DNA from: Muricea muricata
Taxonomy: Eukaryota > Cnidaria > Anthozoa > Malacalcyonacea > Plexauridae
Length of the DNA stretch: 64,000 nucleotides
Direction: 5' to 3'
Assembly: GCA_963855995.1 (NCBI GenBank)
Contig: OY979731.1
Span: 124,001 to 188,000 of the forward strand
Both the position numbers and the translations under genes were made by a program. The notes under the pieces were generated by a model that was not told where the DNA came from, searched no databases, and worked only from the letters and a program-made list of their open reading frames with translations. Of this stretch, positions 9,179 through 19,404 are shown piece after piece (position 1 is the stretch's first letter; each line of letters begins with the position of its first letter).

Positions 9179-12100
9179 GTAAGTCGACCTTTAGATCCTT
9201 TTGTTGAGTGAGAATGTAGTCAATCTCGTTTTTTAATCATTGCGCTGTGGTCTACAGTACATATATCGAAGGGTATAGGTTCTTTCACTACTTTGAACGA
9301 TAAAGTGAAAATCGATGTGTCATATCATTTCAAGTAGTGAAGCAATAAATTTAAAATGTTTATGTTAGGTCTACTGATGCCGGTATCGGTCCATTGATGA
9401 GAGATGTGAAAAACAAGATCTGCACGAATTGCGATTTGATTGCGTTGCTTGAGGACGATACTGGTATGGAGGCAAGTGAGACATTGGTTGAGAGAAGTTC
9501 CTCTGTATTTATAATGTTTTTAATCTCATTCTCTAATGTATCTTTCTTCCAGCTTCTTGTCAACTCGAAGATCATCAGCCTCGATTTACCTGTCAAGGAA
9601 GTATATAAGAAAATCTGGTGTCCACAAGGAGAGGTGAACGTGCATAGATCTATCAGTTCTGAACTGTTTTCGTAGATAATCTTTTACTGTTCCAGTGTAT
9701 GCACAGAAAACCATCACTGTCTATACCAACCACTTTCCGGCAATGTATCACTTATCTTTGTGTTGTTTTTTCTTAGGGTGAACCTATGAAAGTGGTTTAC
9801 AGAACGAGAGGTACACACTTCACGATATTGTATTCTTTTACAGCGCGTGGACAACATTAGTTAAGTGTTTCCCATACTTCTTGAAGTCATTTTGAAATTG
9901 TTTGGTTTCTGTGTTAAAGTGAAAGTCTGTTTCATTCACAACTAGAGAACGCACTTAGGAAAGATCCGGCCATTTTTGTTCTCATCTTAGAAGCCTTTCT
10001 TAAAATGCGTTTATCATTTTAGGCCAAACATTAAATATATTGTTGGACGTTTTAAACGAGGTACGTTTTCACGACAAACATTGTTTCCACTCTATCCTAA
10101 GACAAGTAATAGTTAAGGGATTCATGAAATCATATTTCACATCCTTGAGGCTAACGTGTATTTTCAACGTTATTTCTCTATTATAGATCTTGCATTTCGA
10201 ACAGGCTACACCAAGTGGTATTGGCAGTATGGCAGAACAAATTTTGTCTATTATTGAAGCTTTGCTGCAAGGAGGTGGTGCAAATATGAAGCTGATGATC
10301 ACTGCGGGACAGGAAGAGGAGGAATCGCAGTTAGAAATGTTGCTGGAGATTATTAAAACACCTTACGTTGTAAGTGACTGTTTAGATCGTGCAGAGGTAG
10401 TACATGTTCTTGAATGTGAGCTATCTTGAAGTGATCTGATGTTGTACAGAACTCACTGCTGAGTTAAGCATGGTTAGATCATGCAGAGGTAGTACATGTT
10501 CTTGAATGTGAGCTATCTTAAAGTGATCTGTTGTTGTACAGAACTCACTGCTGAGTTACGCATGGTTAGATGATGCAGAGGAGGTTCATGTTCTTGAATA
10601 TGAGTTTTCTTAAAGTGACCTGATGTTGTACAGAACTCGCTGCTGAGTTAAGCATGGTTAGAACATGCAGAGGTAGTACATGTTCTTGAATGTGAGCTCT
10701 CTTAAAGTGATCTGTTGTTCTACAGAACTCACTGCTGAGGGTACATTAGCTTCATTGTTCCTATATAATAATTTTTACGATTTTGTTTTCTTTTCAAGCG
10801 ATCAAACAACAATGTTCTACTTTCATTAATGCACATTCTGCAGTTCCTGACATTTGGAGATAAGAAAAGCAAGAATGCTCTGATTGATCACTTTGAACCT
10901 TACCTTAACTTTGAAAAGTAAGTTCAACTTGATGTGGATAAGATCGGAGATAGAGTGTTGAGATTAAGAATTGTTAGTGGTTAAGTATTGCGTGGGACTT
11001 GCTTGTGATAAATATGTGTGTTCAAGCACAATTCAGCTGTTACGAATGTACAGTAAGGATCTTTGATGACTTTATCCTTCAGGTTTGATAAAACTCACTT
11101 GGACGATGAGCTCGTATTCTTGGAATGTTTCTGTAACATTGCGGACGGTATTGAGGTAAGATACTTAACATCACAATACGTTATATCACTGTGTTCTATT
11201 CTTATCTTGATCTAAATATTTTCTATCAGAATGATGAGAACGGCAACCAATTAAAGAATATTATAATTGACAAAGGTTTAGTGCAGCAAGCTGTTCAGTA
11301 TGTTGAGTTATATACACCATCCCAGTCCTTCAGGAATGTCAGATGAAGTAATCTTTCGTACAGTAATGGTAGACAAATTCTACAGGTAAGATCTATACCC
11401 CAATACCGACTTAACGTGATGTCAAACTTCAGGTTCCTTTCTATCCTTCCTTGATTTGAATCGCGTAGGTTTTTGAGCATGTTGAACAACCCAACGACAC
11501 ATCATTTGTCAGTAATAAACTCGGCGATATTTGTGGTAACGTGGTGTATTTTCAGTTCTCTTTAGTACGTCAAACTTGAGTGATACAGACTTGTGGAAGG
11601 AATTCCTTGCTCGACGTTCGTTGCCCTTCATTCTAAAATTCTTGTCCGGAATGTGCAAGGGACATGAACGTTGTCAGGTAATCAGCGTATTTCTCACGAC
11701 TTCGATTTATCTTTCTGAAGAGATTGATCAGTTCGTACAAACATTGACAGTGATATGATTTTTCTCTAAACATTTTTAACGCTACTATTGTCTCGTCAGC
11801 TTGCAGTTTCTGAAGCAGCAGTACCGAGAATTCATCGTCTAGAGCAAGTCTCATCAGAAAAAAAGGTTGGTTCTTTAGCTGAGATCTAATGGAAGCTTTG
11901 AAAGAACCTCCTGATGCTAAAGCAAAGGTAAACTTGAACTTTCATACATTGTGTTGCTGAATACCTCTATTATATTCTTCTAAAAAGACTGTGTGGGATA
12001 GTTGAACAGTGTTATGCAACGGACTTCTTACAACTTTCGAAACATGTTCAGTAATTGGTAAAACCCATATTAAAGTTCAGCATTTTAGAGCTGAAGTCAC

Positions 12101-14559
12101 TTTTTATCTCGTGAAAGTTCAATATCGCTTGTTTCGTTGCTTTTTATGCTTTTCTGCAGCAGTTCAAAACATCACAGTGCAATGGATAGTGCTATCCACC
12201 TTTCGTGCAAACGTCCCTTGGTCAATATCTACTGTAATTGGAGATACTGTAGTTATTAGTAGGTATTGAAGTGTGTTTTGTTCCAGGTGACTGCTGTCCG
12301 TCGTGAAACTAGACAAGAAAAGAGGAAGCTGGCCATGGCTATGAGACTGAAACAACTCGGAGCTCTGGGAATGAGTGTATGAAATGAAAAAACTGTTTTA
12401 AAACATTCCAAGAAGATAGAAGTACATGAGTTTTGTCTTTACTTTTCCAGGCTACTGAAAGTGGGAAAATAATAACCAAACCATCCGCAGTCATTCAAGG
12501 ATTTGAAGAAATATCCAATGAAACTGGTTTAACTTGTTGTATTTGCCGGGAAGGATACAAATATCATCCGAATAAGGTCAGTTTAGTTAGTGCTCACACG
12601 TTCTCTCGTGTTCTGCTCGATTCTTCCTTAAACGCAACATCTTCTTTAGGTTCTTGGCATTTACACGTACACAAAGCGTTGCATCTTGGATGGTTTTGAA
12701 GTGAAACAACGCAAAAGCCAGGTGGGTGATGTATTTCTAACATTGTCAATAATACGAGATCTGGAAGTGTTACTGGTATCACCAAGTTGCTAATGGAGTC
12801 CACATTCTTGATAAAACATTCTTCAATCAAGGGTTACAGCACTGTTAGCCACTTCAATATTGTACATTACGAATGCCACGTGGCTGCGATCAGGTGAGTT
12901 ATTCACAGGAAGTAATCTACAACATCATTGTTCGTGCCTATGTAAGCTGCCTTAGTTTGTAATGCTAAATTGTGTGTATTTCAGATTGGCACGCGGTCGC
13001 GATGAATGGGAGAGTGCAGCGTTGCAGAATTCAAACACTAAGTGTAACGGACTCTTACCAATCCGGGGACCACAGGTAATGCTTTGAAAGTATCTCTCCA
13101 AACTATTGAAGGATTACGATTTTCTTTCATCGAACCAGTTACTGTGAAGTCAGAAAAGCATGTTTTGAGTGATTTTGTATTTTCTCGACCCCAAATATTA
13201 GTCTTTTAACTGTCTGCCTCTTATCGTGTTCTGTATTTTTGCTAGGTTCCAGAGTCATCGTTCGCCAGTTGTTTAGCAAGGATGTTGAATAAATTAACTA
13301 GATTATAAAATGCAAAAGAATAGTAACTCCGAACAACATTTAGATTGTTTTAATGAATCGACGTTTCTGCCAACTGAAATACTCTGCCAACTGAAATACT
13401 CTTTTATTTCTCTTCAGACATAACGACTACATCCAAGAAGCGACCAGTCACATTGAGCCGACATTTCAGAATACTGTTCACGATCTGCGTCTCCAGCTTG
13501 AGAGATTTGCCTTCGAGAAATCTTTCAATGAAGACTCCGGCGGTGGAGGACGACAGAGTAACTTTAATATCATTCCTTATATGGTACACATGGCCTTATA
13601 TGCCATGAGCACGTGAGTCAGCACTATCAGGTTTTCTGTGGTTGTCTTCTGCTAGATATTTGAATTAAGAACTGACTATAGTAATAATAGTGTTCATGAT
13701 AATTATGTTATAATAATTGCAAAATTTCTAGTGCTCGAATGCGAAGTCTTGAAAAATCTGTGACAACTTTCGTCGAAGAAGCCCATTCTACTTGGATTCA
13801 ATCTTCATTTGAAGCGAGTTGGGTTTTGCAATGTTACCATTGTTGTCTTTCCTATCTGATTGCAAGCTGAGGCACTCGTAATGACATGAAAAATATTTTC
13901 TGTTTTATTGCAGGTCAACGGTCCTCTGTTTGTGAGCGTTTTGTCTTTGTTTACGAACTCTCTCGAGGAATGGAAGAAGACGCGAATTATCTTCCTCAGC
14001 AGATTGATTGTTCTTGCCCATGTTCGCGAAGTCTCTCCCAAAGGAGCTACCAAGTAAGATCTAAAGAATTGCAATCAACTATACTTTATTTGAATTACGT
14101 CTTATTGATCGAGTGTTACTACAGGAGGAAACCTAAACTAAACTAACTTTATTTACACTGGATAGTTCTATCAGTTCTAAACTGTTCTTCCTAAAGGTCC
14201 AGTATGGATCATCTCTTAGCGATCCAGTGTTACTACAGATGAAAACCCAAACTAAACTAACTTTATTTATACTGAATAGCTCTATCAGTTCTAAGCTGTT
14301 CTTCCCAGAGATCCAGTAAGGATCATTTCTTATTGATCCAGTGTAACTACAGGAGGAAACCTAAACTAAACTAATTTATTCATACTGAATAGCTCTGTCA
14401 GTTCTAAACTGTTCCTCCCGGTGGTCCAGTAAGCGTCATCTGTTAGTGACCCAATGTTGTCTGTTTTGTAGACTCAGCGCTGGCGAAGTGAAGCCTTACA
14501 ACAATCGTCCTATTCTGATTTTCTTTGCTCTCGTTAACAAACTCCAGCACATGTTGAAG
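9084..14559 (+). CDS. UBR4: UBR4-like E3 ubiquitin ligase, C-terminal region
   Basis: About 20 exons on the + strand encode the last ~650 residues of a UBR4 (p600) homologue, lacking only the extreme C terminus. Landmarks in order: [137 protein letters not shown] and [14 protein letters not shown]. In the family this region is the E4-type catalytic module with the hemiRING zinc site: the cysteines lie in TCCICREGY and the histidines and cysteine in [10 protein letters not shown], and all are kept here. Full UBR4 is about 5,000 residues. The larger N-terminal part, UBR box included, is not in the window, and upstream lie satellite and PLAT exons. Nearly all intron phases match. Odd points: a frameshift at ~11887, a GA donor at 13281, two GC donors, missing segments after 9810, and a missing last exon. 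It is either a truncated duplicate or the 3' end of a gene with a very large intron. Confidence 0.9.
9369..9471 (+). CDS. UBR4: UBR4-like exon b (GC donor)
   Basis: It encodes [18 protein letters not shown] and then [16 protein letters not shown]. The donor is GAG|GCAAGT, a GC-AG intron with otherwise perfect consensus, and the next exon continues in phase 0. Confidence 0.9.
9553..9633 (+). CDS. UBR4: UBR4-like exon c
   Basis: It encodes [18 protein letters not shown] and then KKIWCPQGE between TTCTTCCAG and GAG|GTGAAC. This is one of the best-conserved segments of the family. Confidence 0.9.
9777..9810 (+). CDS. UBR4: UBR4-like exon d
   Basis: It encodes [12 protein letters not shown] with donor AGAG|GTACAC. 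In other animals about 70 more residues follow before the next segment found here; only a relic of them is visible. Confidence 0.85.
9874..9924 (+). pseudogene. UBR4-like exon relic
   Basis: The frame [17 protein letters not shown] matches the family's LLKLF-YCVKVKV segment, but no good acceptor precedes it and its phase does not fit the exon at 10023. It may be a decayed exon, or the tail of an exon whose start I could not place. Confidence 0.45.
10023..10060 (+). CDS. UBR4: UBR4-like exon e
   Basis: A short exon encoding [12 protein letters not shown] between TATCATTTTAG and GAG|GTACGT. It matches the family's NTLN-ML--LN segment and joins the next exon in phase 0. Confidence 0.65.
10187..10369 (+). 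CDS. UBR4: UBR4-like exon f
   Basis: 61 codons: [20 protein letters not shown], then [19 protein letters not shown] and [17 protein letters not shown]. Clean acceptor TTATAG and donor GTT|GTAAGT. It corresponds to the AEQ-LSI-E segment upstream of the E4 module. Confidence 0.85.
10382..10740 (+). repeat. 92-bp intronic tandem repeat, ~4 copies
   Basis: Units share CATGCAGAGGTAGTACATG, TTCTTGAATGTGAGCT and GTTGTACAGAACTCACTGCT, with repeat points at about 10441, 10533, 10625 and 10717. Each copy carries an acceptor-like TGTACAG followed by AACTCACTGCTGAG. The last copy ends CTGCTGAGG|GTACAT and could give a 15-base exon (NSLLR). Confidence 0.9.
10844..10917 (+). CDS. UBR4: UBR4-like exon g
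   Basis: It encodes [20 protein letters not shown] and then LNFE, with acceptor CATTCTGCAG and donor AA|GTAAGT, phase 2. Confidence 0.85.
11083..11155 (+). CDS. UBR4: UBR4-like exon h
   Basis: It encodes [20 protein letters not shown] and then DGIE, with acceptor TATCCTTCAG and donor GAG|GTAAGA. The [11 protein letters not shown] motif is diagnostic. Confidence 0.9.
11230..11343 (+). CDS. UBR4: UBR4-like exon i (3' end uncertain)
   Basis: It starts after TTTCTATCAG and encodes [20 protein letters not shown] followed by AVQY, matching the family. I see no good donor in the expected place. The frame stays open until TGA at 11344, so the true end lies between about 11299 and 11343. Confidence 0.75.
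11566..11677 (+). CDS. UBR4: UBR4-like exon j
   Basis: It encodes [20 protein letters not shown] and then [17 protein letters not shown], with acceptor CTCTTTAG and donor CAG|GTAATC. Confidence 0.85.
11800..11927 (+). CDS. UBR4: UBR4-like exon k with frameshift
   Basis: The first part reads [20 protein letters not shown] and then KKVGSLAEI. The codon after ATC is TAA (11887-11889). One base later the family frame resumes as [13 protein letters not shown] up to AAG|GTAAAC. A single lost base near 11887 explains both observations. It could be real inactivation or an assembly indel. Confidence 0.8.
12287..12376 (+). CDS. UBR4: UBR4-like exon l
   Basis: 30 codons: [20 protein letters not shown] and then [10 protein letters not shown], the basic helical linker just before the hemiRING. 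Acceptor TTGTTCCAG, donor AGT|GTATGA. Confidence 0.9.
12451..12576 (+). CDS. UBR4: UBR4-like exon m: hemiRING cysteines
   Basis: It encodes [20 protein letters not shown], then [20 protein letters not shown] and NK. The CCIC cysteines are the first ligands of the UBR4 hemiRING zinc site. Confidence 0.95.
12650..12721 (+). CDS. UBR4: UBR4-like exon n
   Basis: It encodes [20 protein letters not shown] and then RKSQ between TTCTTTAG and CAG|GTGGGT, phase 0 on both sides. Confidence 0.9.
12832..12893 (+). CDS. UBR4: UBR4-like exon o: hemiRING histidines
   Basis: It encodes [20 protein letters not shown]. The [10 protein letters not shown] stretch supplies the His/Cys ligands of the zinc site. 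Acceptor CAATCAAG, donor AG|GTGAGT. Confidence 0.95.
12985..13075 (+). CDS. UBR4: UBR4-like exon p
   Basis: It encodes [20 protein letters not shown] and then [10 protein letters not shown], nearly invariant in animals. Acceptor TATTTCAG, donor CAG|GTAATG. Confidence 0.95.
13246..13280 (+). CDS. UBR4: UBR4-like exon q (abnormal donor)
   Basis: It encodes [11 protein letters not shown] and two bases of Arg. The donor position reads GATGTT instead of GT, although the frame requires splicing exactly here to join the exon at 13418. Confidence 0.85.
13418..13612 (+). CDS. UBR4: UBR4-like exon r
   Basis: It encodes [20 protein letters not shown], then [38 protein letters not shown] and ALYAMS, with donor AC|GTGAGT. 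The GGGGR-SN--IIPY segment is typical of the family. Confidence 0.95.
13732..13813 (+). CDS. UBR4: UBR4-like exon s (GC donor)
   Basis: It encodes [20 protein letters not shown] and then WIQSSFE. Family alignment and phase place the donor at GAA|GCGAGT, a second GC-AG intron. Confidence 0.8.
13914..14053 (+). CDS. UBR4: UBR4-like exon t
   Basis: It encodes [20 protein letters not shown], then [20 protein letters not shown] and SPKGAT, with acceptor TATTGCAG and donor AA|GTAAGA, phase 2. Confidence 0.9.
14100..14450 (+). repeat. ~115-bp repeat, three tandem copies (direct)
   Basis: This intronic triplet of units has CTAAACTAAACTAACTTTA, TCTATCAGTTCTAAACTG and GTCCAGTA-GGATCATCTCTTA. It is the same family as the inverted triplet at 3429-3752 and the single copy at 988-1095. 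Confidence 0.85.
14472..14559 (+). CDS. UBR4: UBR4-like exon u
   Basis: It encodes [20 protein letters not shown] and then VNKLQHMLK, with acceptor TTTTGTAG and donor AAG|GTAATA. The family's last ~75 residues (EYIRHND-type segment) should follow but are not found downstream in the window. Confidence 0.85.
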
Positions 14560-14685
14560 GTAATATACCGCTCATTCATTTACTTGTTATCTCATTTGTT
14601 GAAGTGACTTTGATCTTTTTTGCCCTTCAATATTTCAAAAAATGAGAATGTTATCAAAAAATTAACAAGAGATGTTACGGTTATC

Positions 14686-16560
14686 TTAAAAGTTCTTATC
14701 AATAAGGCGGTAAAAAAATATATTGCCGTTTCCCTTTAAGCATTCTTTTCTCAGTTTCTTTGTCTCCTCATCAGTTGCATTTGTCTTCATATTTGCTGCA
14801 AGGTTAACTATTCCTTGAGTGACTAAAGTGGCAGTGATGACGTGACGATTCTTCATCCCAATCTTAGCATGGAGTAAAGAAACCAAGAACGATGATTTCA
14901 GCGAATTTCTCTGATCCGTTTTAATCATCTTCGGCAGACTGAAAAGCCTTTCAACGGACACATTTGAAAACGGCAAAGAGGCTAGAGTGCTGACAAAACG
15001 GATCAAATCTTGGTACTTTCATTCACCTGACGGAGTCTTTGCATCCCGTATATTCAACCAATACTCACTCCACTGAAGCTCGGGTTTGGCATTATCCTCA
15101 AATACATGTGATCTCCATTGCATGTCAAGCCTGCGGAGATCCACGTCATCCTTAAGATACTGTAGCTTTTGAAAAATAGCTCCTAGTGAACGAGGAATTA
15201 GCGCAGCGGCATTAGATGGCAGAAGGCGCCGGACTAAACATGAATTGGATCAGCTATGTCAAATCGAGCCTGGATTTGAAGGATACTCTCAACCAGAAAG
15301 CTCTTACAGTCGACGGAAAACTTATGCACATCTTCTTTCTTTTCTTCAGCCTCAATTTCATAGAGGGTTGCTGTAGCCGCAAGCCCAGGGTACGTCTTGC
15401 ATAATGGCACATGATGTTGTACGTCATTCGGGTTGAAGGTCTGCAGTTTGGTGGACTTAACGACTTCGATTTTCATGAAATCGCTGGCAATGGATTTGAT
15501 AAGGCTTTCCACTGTCGGCTTAAGCATATGGAGGAGGGGGCGTTCATCTGAAACAGTCGATTAAATTCATTTAGACGTTTAAGTTGGTAGCTAAGGAACT
15601 GTAAGTACATCTGAATAAATCGATTCTGCAATGATGCAAGAATTAGTGCTTCGTACTGTTCGAGCAGTCGGTTAATGCACTCCTGCAAAGAGAGCCAACG
15701 TGTCTGGGTGGGTGATAAAAACTTGTGGGGTTCAACATCATAGAAGGTTTGGAATTCTCTGTACACATCCTGGCGCTTCAAAGATCGATGGAAATGAGCA
15801 TAAACATCTCTGCACAAATCCTCTACACTTTTCGGTAACTTTAACGCAGTATAAGACGACACGAACATTTCACAATTTGAACATGGGGGAGTTCCGAAAT
15901 AAAATTATACTGCCCAAACATCACGTTTGTTGTATCAGAGGAGTAACCAACAATATTGGCCATTGGGATATTCAATTCATAAAAACTTTGCTTAATTTTG
16001 GCATAGAACCCAGCAGCAGTACCATTCTCTGTTTCCACCATATCCACCAACAAATATTGGACTTCAAATTTCTCAACATAAAAAAAAGTAGCAACAATAG
16101 CCAGTTGTTTTTTAACGCTTTTGTCCGTTGCCTCATCTATTATGATTCCAAATTTTCTCGATTGTAATAATAACACCATTTCCTTTAGGTAATCAAAACC
16201 GGGTAACCAAAAACTTGGCAAATGATGTTTGTAGCTTTCTGTTTTCCAAGTGTGAGACGACTAAGAGCTGCATCATTTGGACGGAGAGAGCGGATTAATG
16301 TCACCATACTTTCGGAGAGGGATAGTGGAAGGTTATGCTCAGCAATAAAAGCACACAATTTCACTTCCATTGTTCTACGTACGTTGACATACCAGTCGGT
16401 CGATTGAATGCGTTTTACCAACTCTCGATAATTTAACATTTCCTAGATGTTTCTAGCTTTCCGCATGTCGTTTCAGAGATGTTTTCGCGCAAGTAAGCCC
16501 ACACGTGAGAACCTTGCAAAAAGGCTTCGATTTTCCATCTGGCGCTAGTCTTTTAATTAA
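14686..16560 (-). pseudogene. hAT-type transposase, decayed
   Basis: Read from 16560 down on the - strand. First comes a zinc-finger-like stretch (CKVLTCGLTCAKTSLKRHAES) broken by a TAG. Then follow a helical segment, the RNase-H-fold motif FGIIIDEATDKSVKKQLAIV, the CSYSS/SSDTTNVM region, TRWLSLQECINRLL, and a C-terminal hAT dimerisation motif TLASLPFSNVSVERLFS. The coding frame jumps at several places (near 16440, 16200, 15850, 15500 and 15010), so the element is inactive. It belongs with BED/hAT transposases of the ZBED5/FAM200-like type. It lies in reverse orientation directly behind the last UBR4-like exon. I could not identify terminal inverted repeats with confidence. Confidence 0.8.
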
Positions 16561-17189
16561 GCCAGTCTAAGCCAGGATTTGAGCTCCGTAATCTGAAGCC
16601 AATTATCGTTAAACGACTGGATGCGTGGAGGACACTTTTTGGATGTTGACGGCCTTGATACAACATGACTATCGCAAGTATCATCATCTGAATCTGACAT
16701 AAAGGTCATGAGATCATCCTGTGGCTAATCCATTATTAATATTACTTTTTGTTAAAACATGTATGTCCCAAATCCGAACAAAAAGGTCAATGACAACCCG
16801 TGATGTAGTTGAACTTCGTGACTACAGCACAAATTTCTTGAAACTAAACACTAAAAACTTTAAACTAATGCTAAAAAAGAAACTTTACAACCGTAAAAAT
16901 CGCTTTTATTTTGAATTTTTGAATTTCCTTCAAAATGCCTGCAAATTCCCTTCAAAATTCCTTCAACTTAATAATTCCTTAAGAATTCCTTCAGTTTGCC
17001 AAAAATTCCTGAAAAAGGGAAAAATCATTCAAAGTGGAAGCGCTGGAAATATGCTAATTTTGTACGCGAGGTGACGATGTTGAACGAAGGAAAACGAAGT
17101 GCCGAAGTATGTTCGAGGTGTTCTTCTTTGTTGTTCTCGCATCGTGGAGGCTGAATGATTATAGAAAAAATGTCGATTAATTTCTCTGC
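16561..17189. other. Unassigned AT-rich stretch
   Basis: No exon or element border is recognisable. It has several AATTCCTT/AAATTCC words between 16915 and 17015, and a + frame of 117 codons without family resemblance. Confidence 0.3.
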
Positions 17190-19395
17190 GATTGTGGCTA
17201 AAAAAGGTAAGCAGAATTTGTAGTTTTGTTTTGGTATGGAGGATTTTTATATTTGTTAGATATTTACATTTATTTTGGTATTTATTTAGAGTTATATGGG
17301 TTATTCAGCATCAAGCAAAGTCGTACAAACTTATGATCGATTTACCAAGTTGATTTATTGGTATGTATACACATGGTTGAAGTATAATAGTGTTGAAAAT
17401 AATTAGTTGGGCATATTTTGAATAAGAATGGGACGAAATGAAGAAGGATTCGCGACGGATGGTTGAAATACAAGACGGATTGAAAAACACAAAAACATTT
17501 TGAGCTTATGGACATAAAACGGCAGAGGGAGGGGATGTATATCACAAATGGTTTCGATAGGGTGAAATAGCCTGTTTTAAGTTTATTTTATAGTCGCATG
17601 TTATTTAGTTGTGCCCAAATCATTGACATGGGGTAGAAAATTGTTTATTATATGAAAATAATAAAACGGCTGCAAAAATTTATTGATCTGATCGGCTTCC
17701 TAAGATTTGTTGCTTCTCCACACCCAAGATCTTGGCGAAAAATGCCATACTCATCATACACCTACACGTCTGGGATGTGAGTCACTAGAGCAGGCAAATT
17801 GCAATGTACAGAGGAATGAAGCGAGATGACATGGGATTGAAATTTAGCATCGTATTATTTGGATGCATGTAACCAGATTACAAAGCTCGCTGTGCATGAA
17901 GATGATCTTCCCTGTGCACTTTTGTACATGTCTGCAGAAAATATATAAGATACATCATACATATTATCTAGGTAATAGTTTGCAATAAACTGGCCCTATG
18001 GCCTTACCATAATAAGCCTGAAATGGGACGAGGGCGCTAGATACTTGTAAAATTATCGTTCGCTAAAGATTCGAAGATTCGACACCATCTTGGATTCTTT
18101 TATTTGGGTACGATACGATAATTCAATTTAGCTCTCCCCAAAGGGTCTTTTCAGACCAAATACAATACTATTTATAAATATATTAAATAAGCTAAATCTA
18201 TGGCTATAGTATTATAAAGTTAATGTGAAGTTAATGGGATCACGCATGCTAGGTATATGTCAGCAATCTAGGTTGCCTATATCTATGGTAGTAAACACTG
18301 CCGTGTTCAGGTGGTGGGTCGATCAAAACTAAGGTTTAACATACCCCCCCTTCCCCAATCATTGAGACGTTTGCAATTCCTGATGTTCCCAAGGGGCGGG
18401 CATTTGTTGTTGGGAAAATTTAATGTGGTGGGGCATTTAATTCCACATGTGAGGGGGACGGGGATTTGACCATCTTGCTGTAAAGATTTGGTTGACCCAA
18501 CATGAAATCTTTTGAACCTACACTCGTTTTCCGCTGGCAAAGGAAACTGCAATGTACATATTTCCTGTTACAAGTTTTCTTGTTATAAAAATTTGTTTAC
18601 AATTAAAGGTATCCATATATTAAAGTTGTAGCCCTTTTAAAAACTAGTCCAATTTTTCTTAAAAATCTCACTTCATGAGCAATATCAAAACTGCTGGTAG
18701 CTAGGATATCTAATTCAACCTTCAAATGATATGGACAGTGGGGCATTTGACCACCAGTTTGTCATGGAATGTAGGGCATTTCAATGCTGATTTTTGATTA
18801 TGGGTGGGGGATGCGATCAAGACAAAATCCTAAAAGTCAAATGCCCAGGTATATGCTCGAAGAGGGGTTTACACCTTTGTTTTGATCACTGCATTCCAGC
18901 TGCTATATTGTTAGTCTGTTATGTTAGACATAACATGAAGTAGTGGCAATGAAAAGTGTAAATTTATTATAACTGAGATTTTGCTCAGTTAGTACATTTC
19001 AGTTTAGTTTTTTTACGACCCAACCTTCCTTTTAAATTGCATCATTTCTTTTAGTATATGCTGGATGCGCAAGTATGAATTATATGCAACAATGGCATGT
19101 CATAGGATCAGGATGCGTTCATGGTATGATTTCAAAAATGCAAATAGCTGTGTTAGTATATTTTTTGTTGTGACCCAAAATGCATAAGTTTAGGGATTAC
19201 ATATATATATTAGGCATATGCATGGACTTGTAAACGTGGGGATTGATTAGGTGTACATGATATCAGGCATGTTGTGCATGGAAAAAACAAGTACAGGGAT
19301 TGATTAGGTGTATATGATATGAGGGTAGGTATATCAGAGATGGGTGCATAAGTTAGGCGTGCATACCAACACACACACACTGGCATGCATGGACA
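17190..19395. repeat. Large duplicated unit, copy 1 (~2.2 kb)
   Basis: Collinear with 19405-22010. Shared words include TTTATTTAGAGTTATAT, GAAGGATT, CATGGTTGAA, CTATGGCCTTACCATAAT, CCCAAGGGGCGGGCATTTG, GTTGGGAAAATTTAATGTGG, GATATCTAATTCAACCTTC and TAGTATATGCTGGA. No conserved reading frame is kept between the copies. The foldback seen in copy 2 is represented here only by pieces around 18080-18110 and 18236-18300. Confidence 0.85.
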
Positions 19396-19404
19396 TGTTA
19401 GGTA

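Noticed and set aside
13805..14146. Frames on either strand overlapping 13886-14146
   Set aside because: Shadows of the true UBR4-like exon at 13914-14053, which is read in another frame.
16721..17074. 117-codon + frame upstream of the duplicated unit
   Set aside because: It resembles no family and is rich in Lys, Asn and Phe as expected from AT-rich DNA. It could be hAT flanking sequence.
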